Of a DNA stretch of 64,000 nucleotides, positions 23,700 through 35,552 are shown in pieces; the first letter of the stretch is position 1; every line of letters begins with the position of its first letter. This stretch comes from Begonia masoniana (taxonomy: Eukaryota; Streptophyta; Magnoliopsida; Cucurbitales; Begoniaceae). The DNA lies in assembly GCA_022432975.1 (NCBI GenBank), contig CM039511.1:17386557-17450556 (forward strand), in the 5' to 3' direction. Both the position numbers and the translations under genes were made by a program. The notes beneath the pieces were generated by a model that saw nothing but the letters and a program-made list of their open reading frames with translations, was not told the origin of the DNA and did not search any database.

Positions 23700-25424
23700 T
23701 CAGGTGCTACAGGATTTGATGCAAGGTAAGTGACACTCAAGTTGTCACAAATGAGGAGAGGTACTGTAGTGGATGAAATGCCAATTTCTTGGAGAAGAGA
23801 TTGGATCTAGAGAATTTCTGCCGCTTCGTAAGCTAAACTGCGATACTCAGATTCAGTGCTAGATCGAGATACAACTTTTTACTTGGTTGAGAACAATGAA
23901 ATAAAGTTGGGGTTGAGGAAAACACAGTGCCCACTTGTACTTTTCCGATCATTTGGACACGAGGCCCAATCTGCAGCTGTATAGCAAGTCAGATCCATAC
24001 ATTTGGAAGATGAAAATGAGATCCCCAGAGACAAGGTACATTTTGAAGATATCTTAAAATACATTTGACGGATTGCCAATGAATATAAGTTGGAGCATGC
24101 ATAAATGGGGATACCCTGTTGAAAACAAAGACAATATCTGGTCAAGTAAGACAACAATATTATAAACCGCCAACGATACTACGATAAAGAGAACCATCTG
24201 AAAGAGGGTGCCTGATTGTTTGGATAGAATAGGACCGGCAAACATTGGAGTGGAGACCGACTTGCAGGATGCCATATGTGCTTTGTGAAGGAGATATGAA
24301 ATGTACCAGTGTTGAGACAAATTTATAGTATTGGGAGCCTGCATAACCAAGATTCCAAGAAAAAAACTAAGAGGACCAACATCACGTACCATAAATTTTA
24401 AGCGTAAATAACTTAGGAATTTATCCAAAAGAATGGAAGAGTCACCAGTTAATATGATGTCATCAACACAGACTAACATAAGTAGCGTAAAGCTACCTCT
24501 ACGATAGATGAAGAGGAAAGGATAAGATGTTGATGCTGAGAAACCCCAAGAGAGAAGAGCGGTGTATAACTTGTTGTACCAAGCCTGCGGAGACTGTTTG
24601 AATCCATATAGTGATTTCTATAATAAACACGCCACTGAAGGTTTCATGAGATCAATAAACCCAAGGGGTTGCTGCATATAAACAACATCTATAAGATCAC
24701 CATAAAGAAAGACATTACTGATATTCAGTTGTCTAATAATAGTCCAGCCAAACGATAGAGCTAACGAGAGTGTGGTACGGACTGTAGTGGGTTTCACAAC
24801 TGGACTAAACGTTTCATCATAATCCACCCCTTTTGTTTGATGATACCCTTTTGCTACTAAACGTGCCTTATAGTGGTTGATCGAGCCATCTGGGTTGAGT
24901 TTGAGTTTAGAAATCCACTTGCATTCAATTAGTTTGGCGCCTCTTGATAGAGGAACGAGCTGCCAAGTGTTATGCTTGTGTAGGGCAGAAATTTCCTCTT
25001 TCAAGGCATTCATCCAGTTAGGACATGAAGATGTTTGTTCAAAGGTGTTGGACTCAAGTAAGGTTTCAACAAACAGAGCCTTTGGTTTGAAGATCCCTAC
25101 CTTTGATCTAGTTCTCGTGGGGTGTTCATTGACAAGTAGGGAAGGATCTTGTATAACAGGAGAGGAAGGTGGGGGAGGGGAAGGAGAAGGAATTTCAGAG
25201 GAAGAAGGAAGGAGTGATGGAGGTGTTGTTGGTGGGTGATTACGAGTTAGATAGAGGGGGAATACCTCCAAGCAACCACGAGCTTGAGGTACAATGGAGG
25301 CGCGACTACTCGGTGATTCATCACCAAACATTCGGTGTTTTGCACCATCGAAGAGAACTCCTTCAGAAGAAACGATTTTCAATTGCCAAATATTCAATTT
25401 AGACTTGTTACAAACGTTCAGCAA
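23700..25424 (-). pseudogene. Copia polyprotein fragment, decayed
   Basis: Minus-strand pieces run from a proline-rich integrase tail (about 25300) through reverse transcriptase to RNase H. RT motifs include YKARLVAKGYHQTKGVDYDETFSPVVKP and the active-site box VCVDDIILTGD, where the family has YVDD. RNase H shows TCYTAADWASCPNDRKSTSG. Several frameshifts and stops break it (for example near 24620 and 24060-24160), and it ends abruptly near 23700 with no LTR seen. It resembles the Copia element at 39085-42707 (shared IFKPKA segment) but is much older or another family. Confidence 0.88.
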
Positions 25425-28400
25425 GTGGGTTTAAATAAACCTTATCAAACAGGGAAAAAATTCTGCAGAAGGAAAGAAAAGAACTAGTCGTTGAAGAAAA
25501 GGGACGTTGGAGCGTCGACGCTCTCGGCCACGCAGGCGACTGTCCTGCTGGCCCGCGCTGCTTTGCCATGGTCTCGTCCGCGCGTTGAAGGTATTTCGCT
25601 CGGGTCTTCGGCTGCTTCTCGTTAGGTTTCTTTCGCGAGCGCTGATCAAGGTCTTGCGAGCTGCTCATCTTTGGCCTTGCCCCCTTTTTGCGTGTGTTTG
25701 TTAGTAACAACTTAACCCCTGCGTGCATCTCCTCCTCTTGGTCACGTGCACCACTCCCTACTAATCAAACTTGCCTTCCAATATTAGTGCTTGGTTTGTC
25801 ACATCCTTTAGCGTCACTTTAACTCCATCTTTTAATTGTATGCTTAAAAATCCAAACTTCAGAGAATTTTGGTTCTGACACCAACCTATTGAAATAGTTT
25901 ATTCATGCAAGAATAACAAACAAGTTAAAAATAAGAGTGACAGATCAATGTATCTTACCTTGAGGGTTTATCCTCGACTCCTGAGGCATATCATCCTCTC
26001 CGGGTGAGTGAGGATTTGTTCTCAAATCCAATAGTCTGCCACTTTTGAAGTTGTTTCCGTCATATAATTCCTGTACTAAACATAAACTTGAAAATATGTT
26101 AGAATGAATCAATTCCATATTTGGGGAGTAGTAACCCGTGGCACATCATTCTCCTGTGGTTGGAAAAGATTTGGCTTCAAATCTAGTGCATTTTCTGCTT
26201 TGATTTTGCAAGAAAATATCACAATGAAATCCAATAAAGACAGATTAGATAACAAGCAGAAAATATGGGGCAATGCTACGGTTTCGCTCTGAATCCACAA
26301 ATGACAGCAAGATTGAATAAAATTATATGCTCAGATTTGGAAAAATAGGAGCAACACTTAAACAATTGACAACTGCTTGGAGGCAATAGGAATTTGGAAA
26401 CAAAAGAAACAGCACAATAACACTAAACAGTTCAAGAAAAACAAGTTAGAAGTCAAACAGATTCATGCTTCTATGATTTGGTTTTATGCTTTGAATTACA
26501 TACTAAACAGATTGATAACAACAAGAAATTGGTTCTGGATCACGCAAAATTATAAATTATCACCAAGATAAGATAGATTAATCCCAATAAAACCAATCAA
26601 GATAATAATAAAAAATGATGCAGAAACTAAAACAAGAGGACACTATCGGTTTAGCACATCAAACCAAAACAACGAAAATCTATTTGAAAACAGTAGCAAT
26701 CCATTTAATCTTCATTTTCTCAACTAGTTAATCTTTAAAATGTTAGGAAATGTTACCAGTATTGCTGCCTTATCCCTTAAATTTGAGGAAGCCTTATAAA
26801 AATACTTGCTGCCAGAAAGGTTAACAACAAGAACAGAACAGAACAGCTTTGAACAATTCGCATTGGCATAGGGAACAATCTTAACAATCAGCACAAGGAA
26901 ATAAAATTACTTGAACAAAACAGTTTGGCCTGAAGGAAACTCCAACTTGTAGTGCACAATCTAAGCTCAATATTAAAACAAGTATCAACAAATGATAAAG
27001 AAATAATTATCCAAGGAATAGCAGAAAAGCTCAATCACAAATTAATAGTTCCTTGGTGACAAGAAAGTTTTGATTTTGAAACAGAAATTTTGTTTTAGAA
27101 AACCAAAATTGCAGCAGCACTCAGAATATGATCTTTAAATGACAACCAATAGTTTGATGCAACAATTTGGACAACAACCAGAAAATACAGTAAAACAGTT
27201 TTGATTATTCATTCAATTCAAAATTCAAGTTCTCCGTCACATTTGGATTGAATTTTCCTAGCCAATTTCAACAATTATTCATCCAACAGCAACATAGATT
27301 AGGAAAATAAAGGAGCAAAACATTCTAAACAAACATAAACAGGATACATGAAGATTATGTAAGAGAAACAATAACAGAACAATATTTTGGAAATATTTAG
27401 ACATGCATGCTGATTATCTATAAATATAGTAATAGCTCATGCACGAGGACGTTCTGGAAGAACAGTAACCAAACATTCTGGGACTACACAGATTTGAACA
27501 ACTTAGCAAGCTCAGAACAGACCAAATGCGAAGATTATACATGCTAGTATTATTGGTTAAGAAATTGAACAATGTTCATATGAGCATGGAATAATTCTGG
27601 TAGTAACAGAATTGAAAGCACATTAAAACTAAGAAAAACAGATTTGATTACAAAACAGAATCATGCTTCGAAGTCATACGAATTCATGCTTGAAAACAGA
27701 AATTAGATTCATACTTTGAGACACAACAACATTCTGTAAACTAAACAGAATACAGGATTAAACATGGTAAACATGCTGCGAATTTATGTAGAATAATATG
27801 ATGATTTCACATGAGAACACAGGTTGGTTAGTAAACAGAAACAATGAAATGAGGAAAACAGAAGCAAATTTTACTAAAATAGACAACAGCATAATGATAG
27901 CAAATTCAGAAAACTTTAAGCAATGTTTTAAGATGTTAACTTTTATGCTCAAGTCCAAACAAGATAACATGTTTTGCTAAAAAAAATGCTTAAACAATAA
28001 AATAGAAACAACAGCAGCAAAACATAATGGTTTTATAATATGTTCTTCTTGGTTATTCAAAGAAAATAGATTATTAATCCTTCAGCGATAAGAACAGCAA
28101 CCAGAATATAGAGCAGATTGCAGCCAACAAAATGTATGAAATGAATGATTATTTTGATACTTTAAGCTTTACTTCACAACAAAAAAATGCTGAAATGATA
28201 TGCAGTAACCAATATGCTAAGCTTTATGCAGCAATAATGTCAATAACAGCAAAATAAAAATAGTTTTATCGGCTACACCTTAAACCCGATTAGAAACAGA
28301 TTGCAGCAAAGATAAACGAACAGACTCCTAAACAGAAGAACTATCACAGGAAAAACAAAATGCTTACTAACAGAGAACACGAGGATTCAAATTCTGCAGA

Positions 28401-28936
28401 GTAAATTAATGCAACGAAGATAACCTTGTTAGCAAACAAAACAGAAACAAGAACAATGCTAATTAACTAAGCAAAGAAACAAATGAAGACTAAACATGTA
28501 ACAATAGCAGACTCAACAGAGAACAAAACGAAAACATGCTGACCCAAAAATGCAAAACTCTTTAACCATCCTAAACAGAGAAGAAGACACGAAATACAAA
28601 ACAGGAAACAGATTATTATTTTACTAACAAAAACAAAGAGGCTTGCTGGATACATAGACAGAATGGAAACTCATGCAACATGGGTCATTTTCGTTAGCAA
28701 AACAGAACATAAACACAGACTTGAAAACATAGAACAAAACAACAAAGAAACTCAAAACAGACAACGACGATAACATTGTTGTTCTAACTAAGCAGAAATG
28801 AAACTCAAGTAAATGGGTTATCCTGATTAGTAAACAGAAACGAACAACAAAATATAAAAAAACAGAAACAAAATGAAAACAGAGACAAATGACAGAGTAA
28901 ACACAAATAACAAAAATGAAAACAAGGAGCACTTCG
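25425..28936. other. Long A-rich non-coding region, no gene seen
   Basis: After a GC-richer stretch at 25500-25690, the sequence is A-rich with many AACAGA/CAGAA words and no recognisable protein, RNA gene or tandem array. A primer-site-like word in minus orientation (TGGTGTCAGAACC, 25870-25882) hints at retrotransposon origin, but no LTR pair could be found. Confidence 0.5.
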
Positions 28937-28948
28937 GCTCTGATACCA
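28937..28948 (-). other. Primer-binding-site-like word
   Basis: GCTCTGATACCA on the plus strand is the complement of TGGTATCAGAGC, the usual tRNA-Met primer site. It would mark a minus-strand LTR element whose LTR lies to the right of 28950, but no matching LTR copy was found to the left, so it may be a relic. Confidence 0.4.
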
Positions 28949-29178
28949 CTTGACGTAAAACGAGAACAAAAATGAGACCTACACAATGCATGCAGAAGCT
29001 AGAAAATTTGTGCTTGGCAATTCGAGACTGAACTGAATTTGTGCTTGGCTTCTCCGCCGCACAAGCTCCGGTAACTAGCTACGGCGGATGCGGCATCTGA
29101 TTTGAGGGTTGGGTCAGCATCAGGAGATTCAAACACAAGAGAATCAAAACGTTGAAGAAGTGATTTTGTGGTGTTATC

Positions 29179-29530
29179 TTAAAAACAAGAGAAATTGGCA
29201 AAAGTAGAGCTTCCATTGCCATAGACACTGAATGCAGAAAGAGAGTGAAGTCTCTGCACTAACACATTCACCACGGCAGAACTCGGCACGAACATGGCGT
29301 CGACAATGCTCACCCCCGGATTCTGACTGTTAAGCACCGAGAAAGTTGAAGCAGCTTCGAATCCAAAGTTGAGGGAGAAGTGAACAAGACCCCTCAGAAT
29401 CACAAACACATCAACTTCCTTGATGGGTCAATGAATCCGACCAGAACGACCCCTCTGTCGACGAATAGCATCTCGAAAGCTCTCGGGTGAGAATGGGGCA
29501 TCACCGTGCCGTCGACGTCTAGAACCATAA
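29179..29530 (-). pseudogene. Germin-like protein (cupin) relic
   Basis: Germin-like proteins are secreted cupin-fold proteins of the cell wall that bind a metal through histidines and a glutamate. On the minus strand, TVMPHSHPRAFEMLFVDRGVVLVGF resembles the first cupin motif (metal-binding H-x-H and E are visible), and RGLVHFSLNFGFEAAS...LNSQNPGVS resembles the second (one H). The two parts are in different frames with a shift near 29420. No signal peptide or full N-terminus is present. It abuts the palindrome starting at 29525. Confidence 0.65.
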
Positions 29531-29990
29531 CGATATTCCTTATTTCCCAAGATCATTCCATGTTAAAAACACAAGGAGAATAAGAGATATACCTGAATCC
29601 ATAGACATGATGCATAGAGAAGTTAATCACGTACTTGGGTCATTGGTTTCTATAAGCACTTCACATTAATCTTTCTTCATGCGATAAAGCTTAGGAATTG
29701 GAAACCATAACCCATTATTATTTTGCCCATCATAAAAAAAAATAATGACACCTTTGTATTTATGCGTGTGCAGAGCCGATCGGATCACACTCATATGTAT
29801 AATGCATAAATTATATGTATCAAGATATACTATGTATTGTTAAATTAGATCTACCATTTTGAATTTAAATATGGTTTATCGTTTGGTTATTTTTATTTTT
29901 CGTTTGGTTCATTTGTGAGATTATATTTGTATGAAGGTGATGCAACCCTCGTAAAAAAAAAAGAGAAACAAAGACGGGAAAACTCTGGCC

Positions 29991-30494
29991 ATGATATTCA
30001 GCGAAGAGCATGAAACTCTGGTGAAGCAGGGAGAAGAATGGATGAAAGTGGCGGCTTCTTCATGCACTGTCGTGGCTGCACTTATCACTGCTGTTGCATT
30101 TTCAGCTGCTTTCACCGCTCTAGGAGGAAACGACAATGGAGGAAGGCCAAACTTCATTGACCATCCAGCCTCCATAATTTATGTCATCTCAAATGCGATT
30201 GCCTTCTTCTTTTCTTCCATTGCAGTGATGATGTTTCTGGGTATTCTCACTTCCAGGTACTTGGAGGAAGATTTTCTGGAGTTGTTGCTGAAGAAGATGA
30301 TCATTGGGCTGCTCTCCTTGTTCATCTCCCTAGTATCAATGATGGTTGTTTTCAGTGTTTCTCTTCACTTAGTACTTGTCAGCAGAGGGCGCTGGAATCA
30401 GATTCTCATTCTGATCACAGCCTTTATTCTTGTCGTCTTGTTTGCTTTTATGCAGCTTCCATTGTTGATCAAGATTTATCGGATCGACGTATGA
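29991..30494 (+). pseudogene. Ankyrin-family PGG-domain exon, copy A
   Basis: This is the C-terminal membrane part of an ankyrin-PGG protein (ACD6/ITN1-like family, membrane proteins linked to defence and stress signalling). It has SEEHETLVKQGEEWMK, then SCTVVAALITAVAFSAAFTALGG (the PGG motif reads LGG here) and four hydrophobic segments, ending with a short tail at IDV. The methionine at 29991 is probably internal: the frame is open upstream (GKTLA before it), as expected for an exon of a larger gene. No ankyrin exons precede it, only a germin-like relic, so it is a gene fragment. The four-helix region itself is uninterrupted. Confidence 0.8.
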
Positions 30495-30817
30495 CCCCAG
30501 TATTTTGGGCCCACAAAGGCAGAAAAAAATTTACTAGTTGTCTTTTGTTTTCTTTAACTGATAATCTAATACATTATCATTATTGGTTTCTCCTTTTATA
30601 TTTACTCCAACATGCAGTAATAACTACATACCTCAAGAAAGTGGGAAGTTTGGTGAACATGTTTTATTTAAACATACCTCGAGATATGTAGTTATTACTG
30701 CACATTGGAGTATATATAAAAGGATAAACCAATAATAATAATATATTAAATTATAAGTTGAAAAAAAACGGAAAACAACTAATAAATTTTTTTTTTACCT
30801 TTGTGGGCCCAAAATAC

Positions 30818-31324
30818 TTAGACCATACGTCGATCTTGTAATCTTGAGTAACAGTGAAAACTGCATAAGAGCAAACAAGGCGACATGAATAAAGCTATGA
30901 TCAGAAAGGGAATAAGATCGCAACTCCCTCTGCTGACAAGCACCAAGTGAAAGGGAGCACTGAAAGCAACCATCATTGATACTAGGGAGATAAACAAGGA
31001 GGGCAACCCAATGATCATCTTCTTCGGCAACGACTCCAGGAAATCTTCCTCTGAGTACTTGGAAGTGAGGATACCCAGAAACATCATCGCTGCAATGGAA
31101 GAAGAAAAGAAAGCAATCGCATTTGAGACGGCATAAACTATGAACGCTGGACAGTCAATAAAGTTGGACCTTCCTCCATTGTCGTTCCCTCCTAGAGCGG
31201 TGAAAACAGCTGAAAATGCAACAGTGGCGATAAGTGCAGCCACGACAGTGCATGAAGAAGCCGCCACTTTCATCCATTCCTCTCCCTGCTTCACCAGAGT
31301 TCCATGCTCTTCGCTGAATATCAT
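30818..31324 (-). pseudogene. Ankyrin-family PGG-domain exon, copy B
   Basis: It is the inverted partner of copy A with the same SEEH(G)TLVKQGEEWMKVAASSCTVV start, PGG-type LGG and four hydrophobic segments. The last quarter changes frame after LIPFLIIAL, giving an unrelated tail (FMSPCLLLCS) where copy C continues with a normal fourth helix. Upstream on the minus strand lie an ankyrin-gene first exon and a middle exon, but the ankyrin repeats between them are deleted (see 31648-32028). Confidence 0.8.
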
Positions 31325-31647
31325 GGCCGGAGTTTTCCTGTTTTTGTTTCTCTTTTTTTTTGTACGAGGGTTGCATCACCTTCATGCAAATATAATCTCA
31401 CAAATGAACCAAAAATAAAAATAAAAATAACCAAACAATGAACCACATTTAAATTCATAATGGTAGATATAATTTAACAATACATATTATATCTAGATAC
31501 ATATAATTTATACATTATACATTATGAGTGAGATCCGATCGGCTTCGTACATGCATAAATACAAAGATGTCATTACTTTTTTTATGATGGGCAAAATAAT
31601 AATGTGTTATGATTCTCAATTCCTAAGCTTCATCGCATGGAGAAAGA

Positions 31648-32028
31648 TTAATGTGAAGTGCTTATAGAAACCAATAACCTAAGTACCTGATTCACTTCTC
31701 TATGCATTATGTCTATGGATTCAAGTATATCTCTTATTCTACTTATGTTTTTAACATGAAATGATCTTGGAAAATAAGGAATATCGTTATGTTTTATAGG
31801 TGATTTCAAAGTTGTAGCAGAGGATTCAATTAAAGACATACCTATTAACTTATATGAAGAGCAACAGTATGACAAGAGAAAGAGAATGGGGGGAGTGGTG
31901 GAGGTGAAGGTAAGAGAACCTTGCTCGTTAGCAGGGGGAGGATCAACCGGAAAAATAAAAGGGAAAGCAGTGGCGACGTCAGGAATATGGGAGGAGGGGG
32001 ATAGGGAGCAAGACGTAATTGAAGCCAT
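31648..32028 (-). pseudogene. 5' part of ankyrin-PGG copy B with the repeats deleted
   Basis: ATG at 32028 starts MASITSCSLSPSSHIPD, matching copy C's first exon at 61314. After about 40 codons the sequence jumps straight into the exon with ESSATTLKSPIKHNDIPYFPRSF, which in copy C lies about 1.2 kb further on (62647). The exon with the ankyrin repeats is therefore absent. The rest (IRDILESIDIMHREVNQ) leads to the PGG exon at 31324. This copy could not make a normal ankyrin protein. Confidence 0.7.
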
Positions 32029-33029
32029 GGAAACTGGAGGGGATAAGAAAGAGAATGGGTGGAGTGGTGGAGGTGAAGGGTAGTGTACTCCAAAATAGAA
32101 TTCGAATAGGGAGTAAATACAGGTCACATCCTGTTCAGCAATATCACTTTACAAAAGTTGTTAGAAATTCTGTTAGCATGTGATATTTTCTCTTTCCTGA
32201 ATCTTTCCTTAGCTTTCTCCGTGTTTTCTCTCTGAACAATTCTCAGTTTTTTGAGGAAAAATACAATACATTTTCTATTATGTTTCCTACTTTTTTCTTC
32301 TCTATATTTTCAGACACGATATTTGCATAACAATTAATAGTAATATATTTTTAATTCAGGTTTTTTTTTTTAATTTTAAAGTACGAGTTTTTTTAATATT
32401 CAGTTGCATATAAATATTTACTAATATGATAATGTTGAATACGCGCGGGCATAGCCAGTGCATGAAATTCAAAAGAATTACGAAGTCATAGGAGAATGAT
32501 GGCGGAGACAACCTGAGACAAATCTGTAATGGACCTATACAGAGCTTTTAAAGGCTGTCATAGGCTCTGCATTGCACCCATGGTCCAGATGCATGGAGAA
32601 GCTTCCTCTTCCCCCATGTCACCGCCCTCCCACCTGTGATAGGGTATGTTAAACAAAAACCCAAAGCAGAGAGAGAGAGAGAGGGGAAATTGGGTTACCG
32701 AAGGTCAGTTGCTGGAGTGTAGAGAGAGGATATCTAGAAGAGGAGAGTGTTACTGGTCGCCTCTGAGTCCACTTGAGCCAAGTTTCCCACATTACACAGC
32801 TCCCAAACTACGCATCAGTTACTTTTGTGCCCTCCTTGTCCGTTTCAATTCTCTGATGTGATTTGTAGGACTACATACAATGTCCAAATCCATAGAAACT
32901 CAATGTATTATTCATTCAAGCAAAAATTTTCTCAGAATATGACCACGTTAGCTAACATAATCATCCAATTATAGGTAAATTTCATGGAAATGTGTATTTG
33001 AATTTGTGTTTTTCCAAAAAGGAACAAGA
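32029..33029. other. Duplicated non-coding block between PPR and ankyrin relics
   Basis: It includes the ankyrin-gene upstream region (32080-32360), whose TCTGTTAGCATGTGATA is the empty site for the Harbinger element, and AAGTTTCCC near 32785, the empty site for the 1655-bp hAT-like element. A short frame at about 32580-32640 has no known similarity. No gene is seen. Confidence 0.7.
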
Positions 33030-34682
33030 ACAAACTCAGCGTCAATCCGGACATTCCAGGAGCCAATGAAACAACTAAATTCTTCATCTAAGTCCTTACC
33101 CTGGTCAACTTACTCCAGCAGCCAGTACCCACATACCCATTCTCGATCTTAGCATAATAACCTCATTTAACAGGGCTCATTGCCATAAGTTTATCAGCAG
33201 CCCAATCTGCTATCTCAACATTTCCATGGATAAGACAAGCTCCAATGAGAGAGGCCCACATGGCGGATGCTGGCCTATAAGGTAGGGGTGTGCATTTGTC
33301 GATTCGGTTCGGTTTTGGAGTAAAACCGAACCGAACCGACAAGCATTGGTTCTTTGGATTTGATCCAAACCTGATCGACAAAACAGCTGGAATTGAACCG
33401 AGACCAAACCGAAACTATCGGTTCGGTTCCGGTTCGTCAAATTATTAAAAAGATTACTTTAAAAGCATGAATTGGAAAGTAGATGAAACCCGATTCACAG
33501 AAACATTGTAAAGCAAAAAAGCATGAATCAAGCAAGGAACCCAACTAGTCCGACAGTGAGTAAGGACAAATCACAAGAAAAAAAATTGATTGAACAGAGA
33601 AGATCAAACCAAAAGGTCAAAAGAACACAAAATCATAAAGACGAGCAACGAATGAGAGTACGAGATGTAAACAAAACAAATTGCAGAAGTCCGATTCAGA
33701 TTTGTAAGCAGAAAGTAATCAAACATGAAATTAGCAGCAACAGGATGAAGAGAGAATCGATGTAGAGAACAAGACAGCTTACCTTCGTCGGCGACTGCGA
33801 GAGAAAACTGAGAAGAGAGAGCGCGAGCAGCGGGCGCGGCGACCGCGGTCTGCGAAGTGCGAGAGTACTGAGAAGAGAGAGTGGACTGTGGTCTGTGGGC
33901 TGCGACTGAAGAAAAGAAAAGCAGAATAGGGTTAGGGTTATAATGGTTCGGTTCGGGTTTAATGGTTTTGTATTGTTAAACCCAAAAACCGAACCGACAA
34001 TTTCAGTTTTGTTAAAAAGAACCGAATTTACTTTAGTTTAGGTGCAAGACCGACTCGAAACGGGCCAAATACGTCGGTTCCGGTCCGGTGCTTAGGTCCG
34101 GGCCGGTTTTTGAACACCCCTCCTATAAGGCATGTGAGTAATAATATCTTTAGCTTTTCTTAACAAACCGGCCCTTGCAAAGAATAGCGCTCCAAACGGG
34201 GACGTAACCCATAAACACTTTGCATCTCAGCAAATAAAATTTGACCTTGGGTTACAAAACCAGAATGACTACAGGCTGATAGAACAGCAACCATTGTAAT
34301 ATGATCCGGTTTTATCTGACTTCTGATCATTTCATCAAACAGATAAATTGCTCCATTTTCCTCTCCATGCATCCCAAAACCTGCAATCAGGGAAGTATAA
34401 GTTACTTTATCTTTTCTGCTCAATAAATCAAACACTCTTTTAGCTACTAAAATCTTGCCTGACTTTTCATACATGTCTATCAAAGCATTCCACAATACCA
34501 AATACTCCTTAAAATCTTCCCGCTTAATAAGATAGCAATGAAATTCTTTGCCGTGTTGCAGATTTCCCACACGAGCACAAAGAGAGAGCGCTAGCAATTG
34601 TCACATAATTCGGTACCAATCCTGAAAGCAGCATTTCTCTAAATAGAAAACTAGAAATCATAGAGTTCCAAGTAATGATACT
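33030..34682 (-). pseudogene. PPR protein C-terminal part (E-type), arm 1
   Basis: Pentatricopeptide repeat proteins bind organelle RNA. On the minus strand the pieces are ITWNSMIS (34682-34660), then [13 protein letters not shown], a frame change, [32 protein letters not shown] and [48 protein letters not shown], followed after the hAT insertion by MWASLIGACLIHGNVEIADWAADKL. Sequence after the TGA at 33163-33165 still resembles the E motif (GYYAKI...CWSKL..VRT). A frameshift, that stop and the 840-bp insertion make it a pseudogene. No N-terminal repeats or transit peptide are present here; see 46120. Confidence 0.88.
33283..34122. mobile_element. hAT-like non-autonomous element, 840 bp (arm 1 copy)
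   Basis: Ends are TAGGGGTGTGCA and TGAACACCCCTC, with 8-bp flanks CTATAAGG at 33275-33282 and 34123-34130. Subterminal regions are rich in CGGTTCGGTT. No transposase is encoded. It sits in the PPR pseudogene between ...HMPYR and PASAMW; the same insertion with the same TSD is in arm 2 (57321-58160), so it predates the duplication. Confidence 0.88.
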
Positions 34683-34760
34683 CTTGTGTGAAGAAAGAGG
34701 GATGACTTTTTAGCGTGATGTGAAAAAAGGTTATAGAAATCCAAATCACAGAGCTCTCAC

Positions 34761-34880
34761 CCTGTTGTTGAGCTTGGCGTCGACCTTAACAATGGCGGAT
34801 CCATCTGTATCGGAGTTTTCTTGAGTTATGAAAGTAGTTTCCCATGCGCAGACCTGGTGAAACGGCTCGTAGAAGCCCAT
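34761..34880 (-). pseudogene. First coding exon resembling a TGA-type bZIP factor (arm 1)
   Basis: TGA factors are bZIP proteins that bind TGACG motifs in defence and development genes. The minus-strand ATG at 34880 starts MGFYEPFHQVCAWETTF and ends ...VDAKLNNR at a splice donor AGG/GTGAGA. The start MG-YEPF-Q--W---F is, from memory, the N-terminus of the TGA1/TGA4/TGA7 group; no basic region or zipper is in the window. The exon (40 codons) is intact but orphaned: PPR sequence follows within about 80 bp of the donor. It looks identical to the arm 2 copy. Confidence 0.55.
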
Positions 34881-35552
34881 TCTAGCTGTAGCAGAGATTA
34901 AGAGACGACCTGGGGCTAGGCTCCGGAAAAAGGAGGCTGCTGGGGAAATTTCAGATACTGGGAAAAAAGGAGGCTGCTGGGGAAGTTTCTCTCTGTGGAA
35001 AGTTTTGTTTTTCTGTTCTCAGGTTCTTCGTTTTTGTTTCCTGGGTCAGTTGTATTTCCATAATTGTCATTTATAATTTAAGAGGTTCGAATAGTTCAAA
35101 AATGGCATCTTTTATTCTCAATAATCTTTCCTTTATTTGGATGGCAATCGTTATTCGCAGACCGTTGATTCTGCCCTCTCTGTTTTTTAGAGTCTTTTAA
35201 TTTTCAGTATCTGAAATTTCCCCAGCAGCCTCCTTTTTCCGGAGGAAGAGGGTGATAGTTGTACGGTGGAGCAGAGACAGAGGAGGAAGAGGGTGATGCA
35301 AGTGTGCTCCCAAATGGAATTCGAATAGAGTAACACCCACTTTCCCCCCAAAAGTTTTACAAAAGTTGATCCCGCTAGTCTTTGGCAGGCGCAGCTGCAG
35401 GGAGGACAGGAAAGAATGGTGGAGTTTTAAAACGCAAAGAGTGAGAAAACGGAGAGAGTGAGACGCAGCACTTTGGGGAAGATGCTCTGAATTGTAAATA
35501 CAGGTCACATCAAGCAATATCACTTTTACAAAAGTTACTAGAAATTCTGTTA

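Larger units (their letters stand above)
29525..31800. repeat. Large palindrome with tail-to-tail PGG gene copies
   Basis: The left arm 29525-30632 and right arm about 30685-31800 are inverted copies, with a central loop of about 50 bp (30633-30684). Landmarks pair up: the exon with AGAATAAGAGATATAC (29578 and 31735), the PGG exons, the GGGCCCAAAATA stretch (30508 and 30812) and the centre-flanking TGTAGTTATTACTG/CAGTAATAACTACA. Arms differ by scattered substitutions and small indels, so the palindrome is not brand new. Confidence 0.9.
29525..35245 (-). repeat. Arm 1 of the large inverted duplication
   Basis: On the minus strand the order TGA-like exon, PPR pseudogene with the hAT-like insertion, a non-coding block, ankyrin 5' part and PGG exon matches 56291-63741 on the plus strand. 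The PPR frame of 145 residues (34597-34160) is identical in both arms, while the PGG exons differ clearly. Arm 1 lacks the 1655-bp hAT-like element and most ankyrin exons present in arm 2. A junction near 35245 joins the TGA leader to another ankyrin 5' segment. Confidence 0.88.

Noticed and set aside
28624..28986. Hydrophobic minus-strand frame of 120 codons
   Set aside because: It is the complement of A-rich DNA (runs of TTT and GTT codons), with no start context or known similarity; probably chance.
31886..32083. Gly/Glu-rich plus-strand frames opposite the ankyrin first exon
   Set aside because: These are shadows of the Pro/Ser-rich minus-strand exon of copy B.
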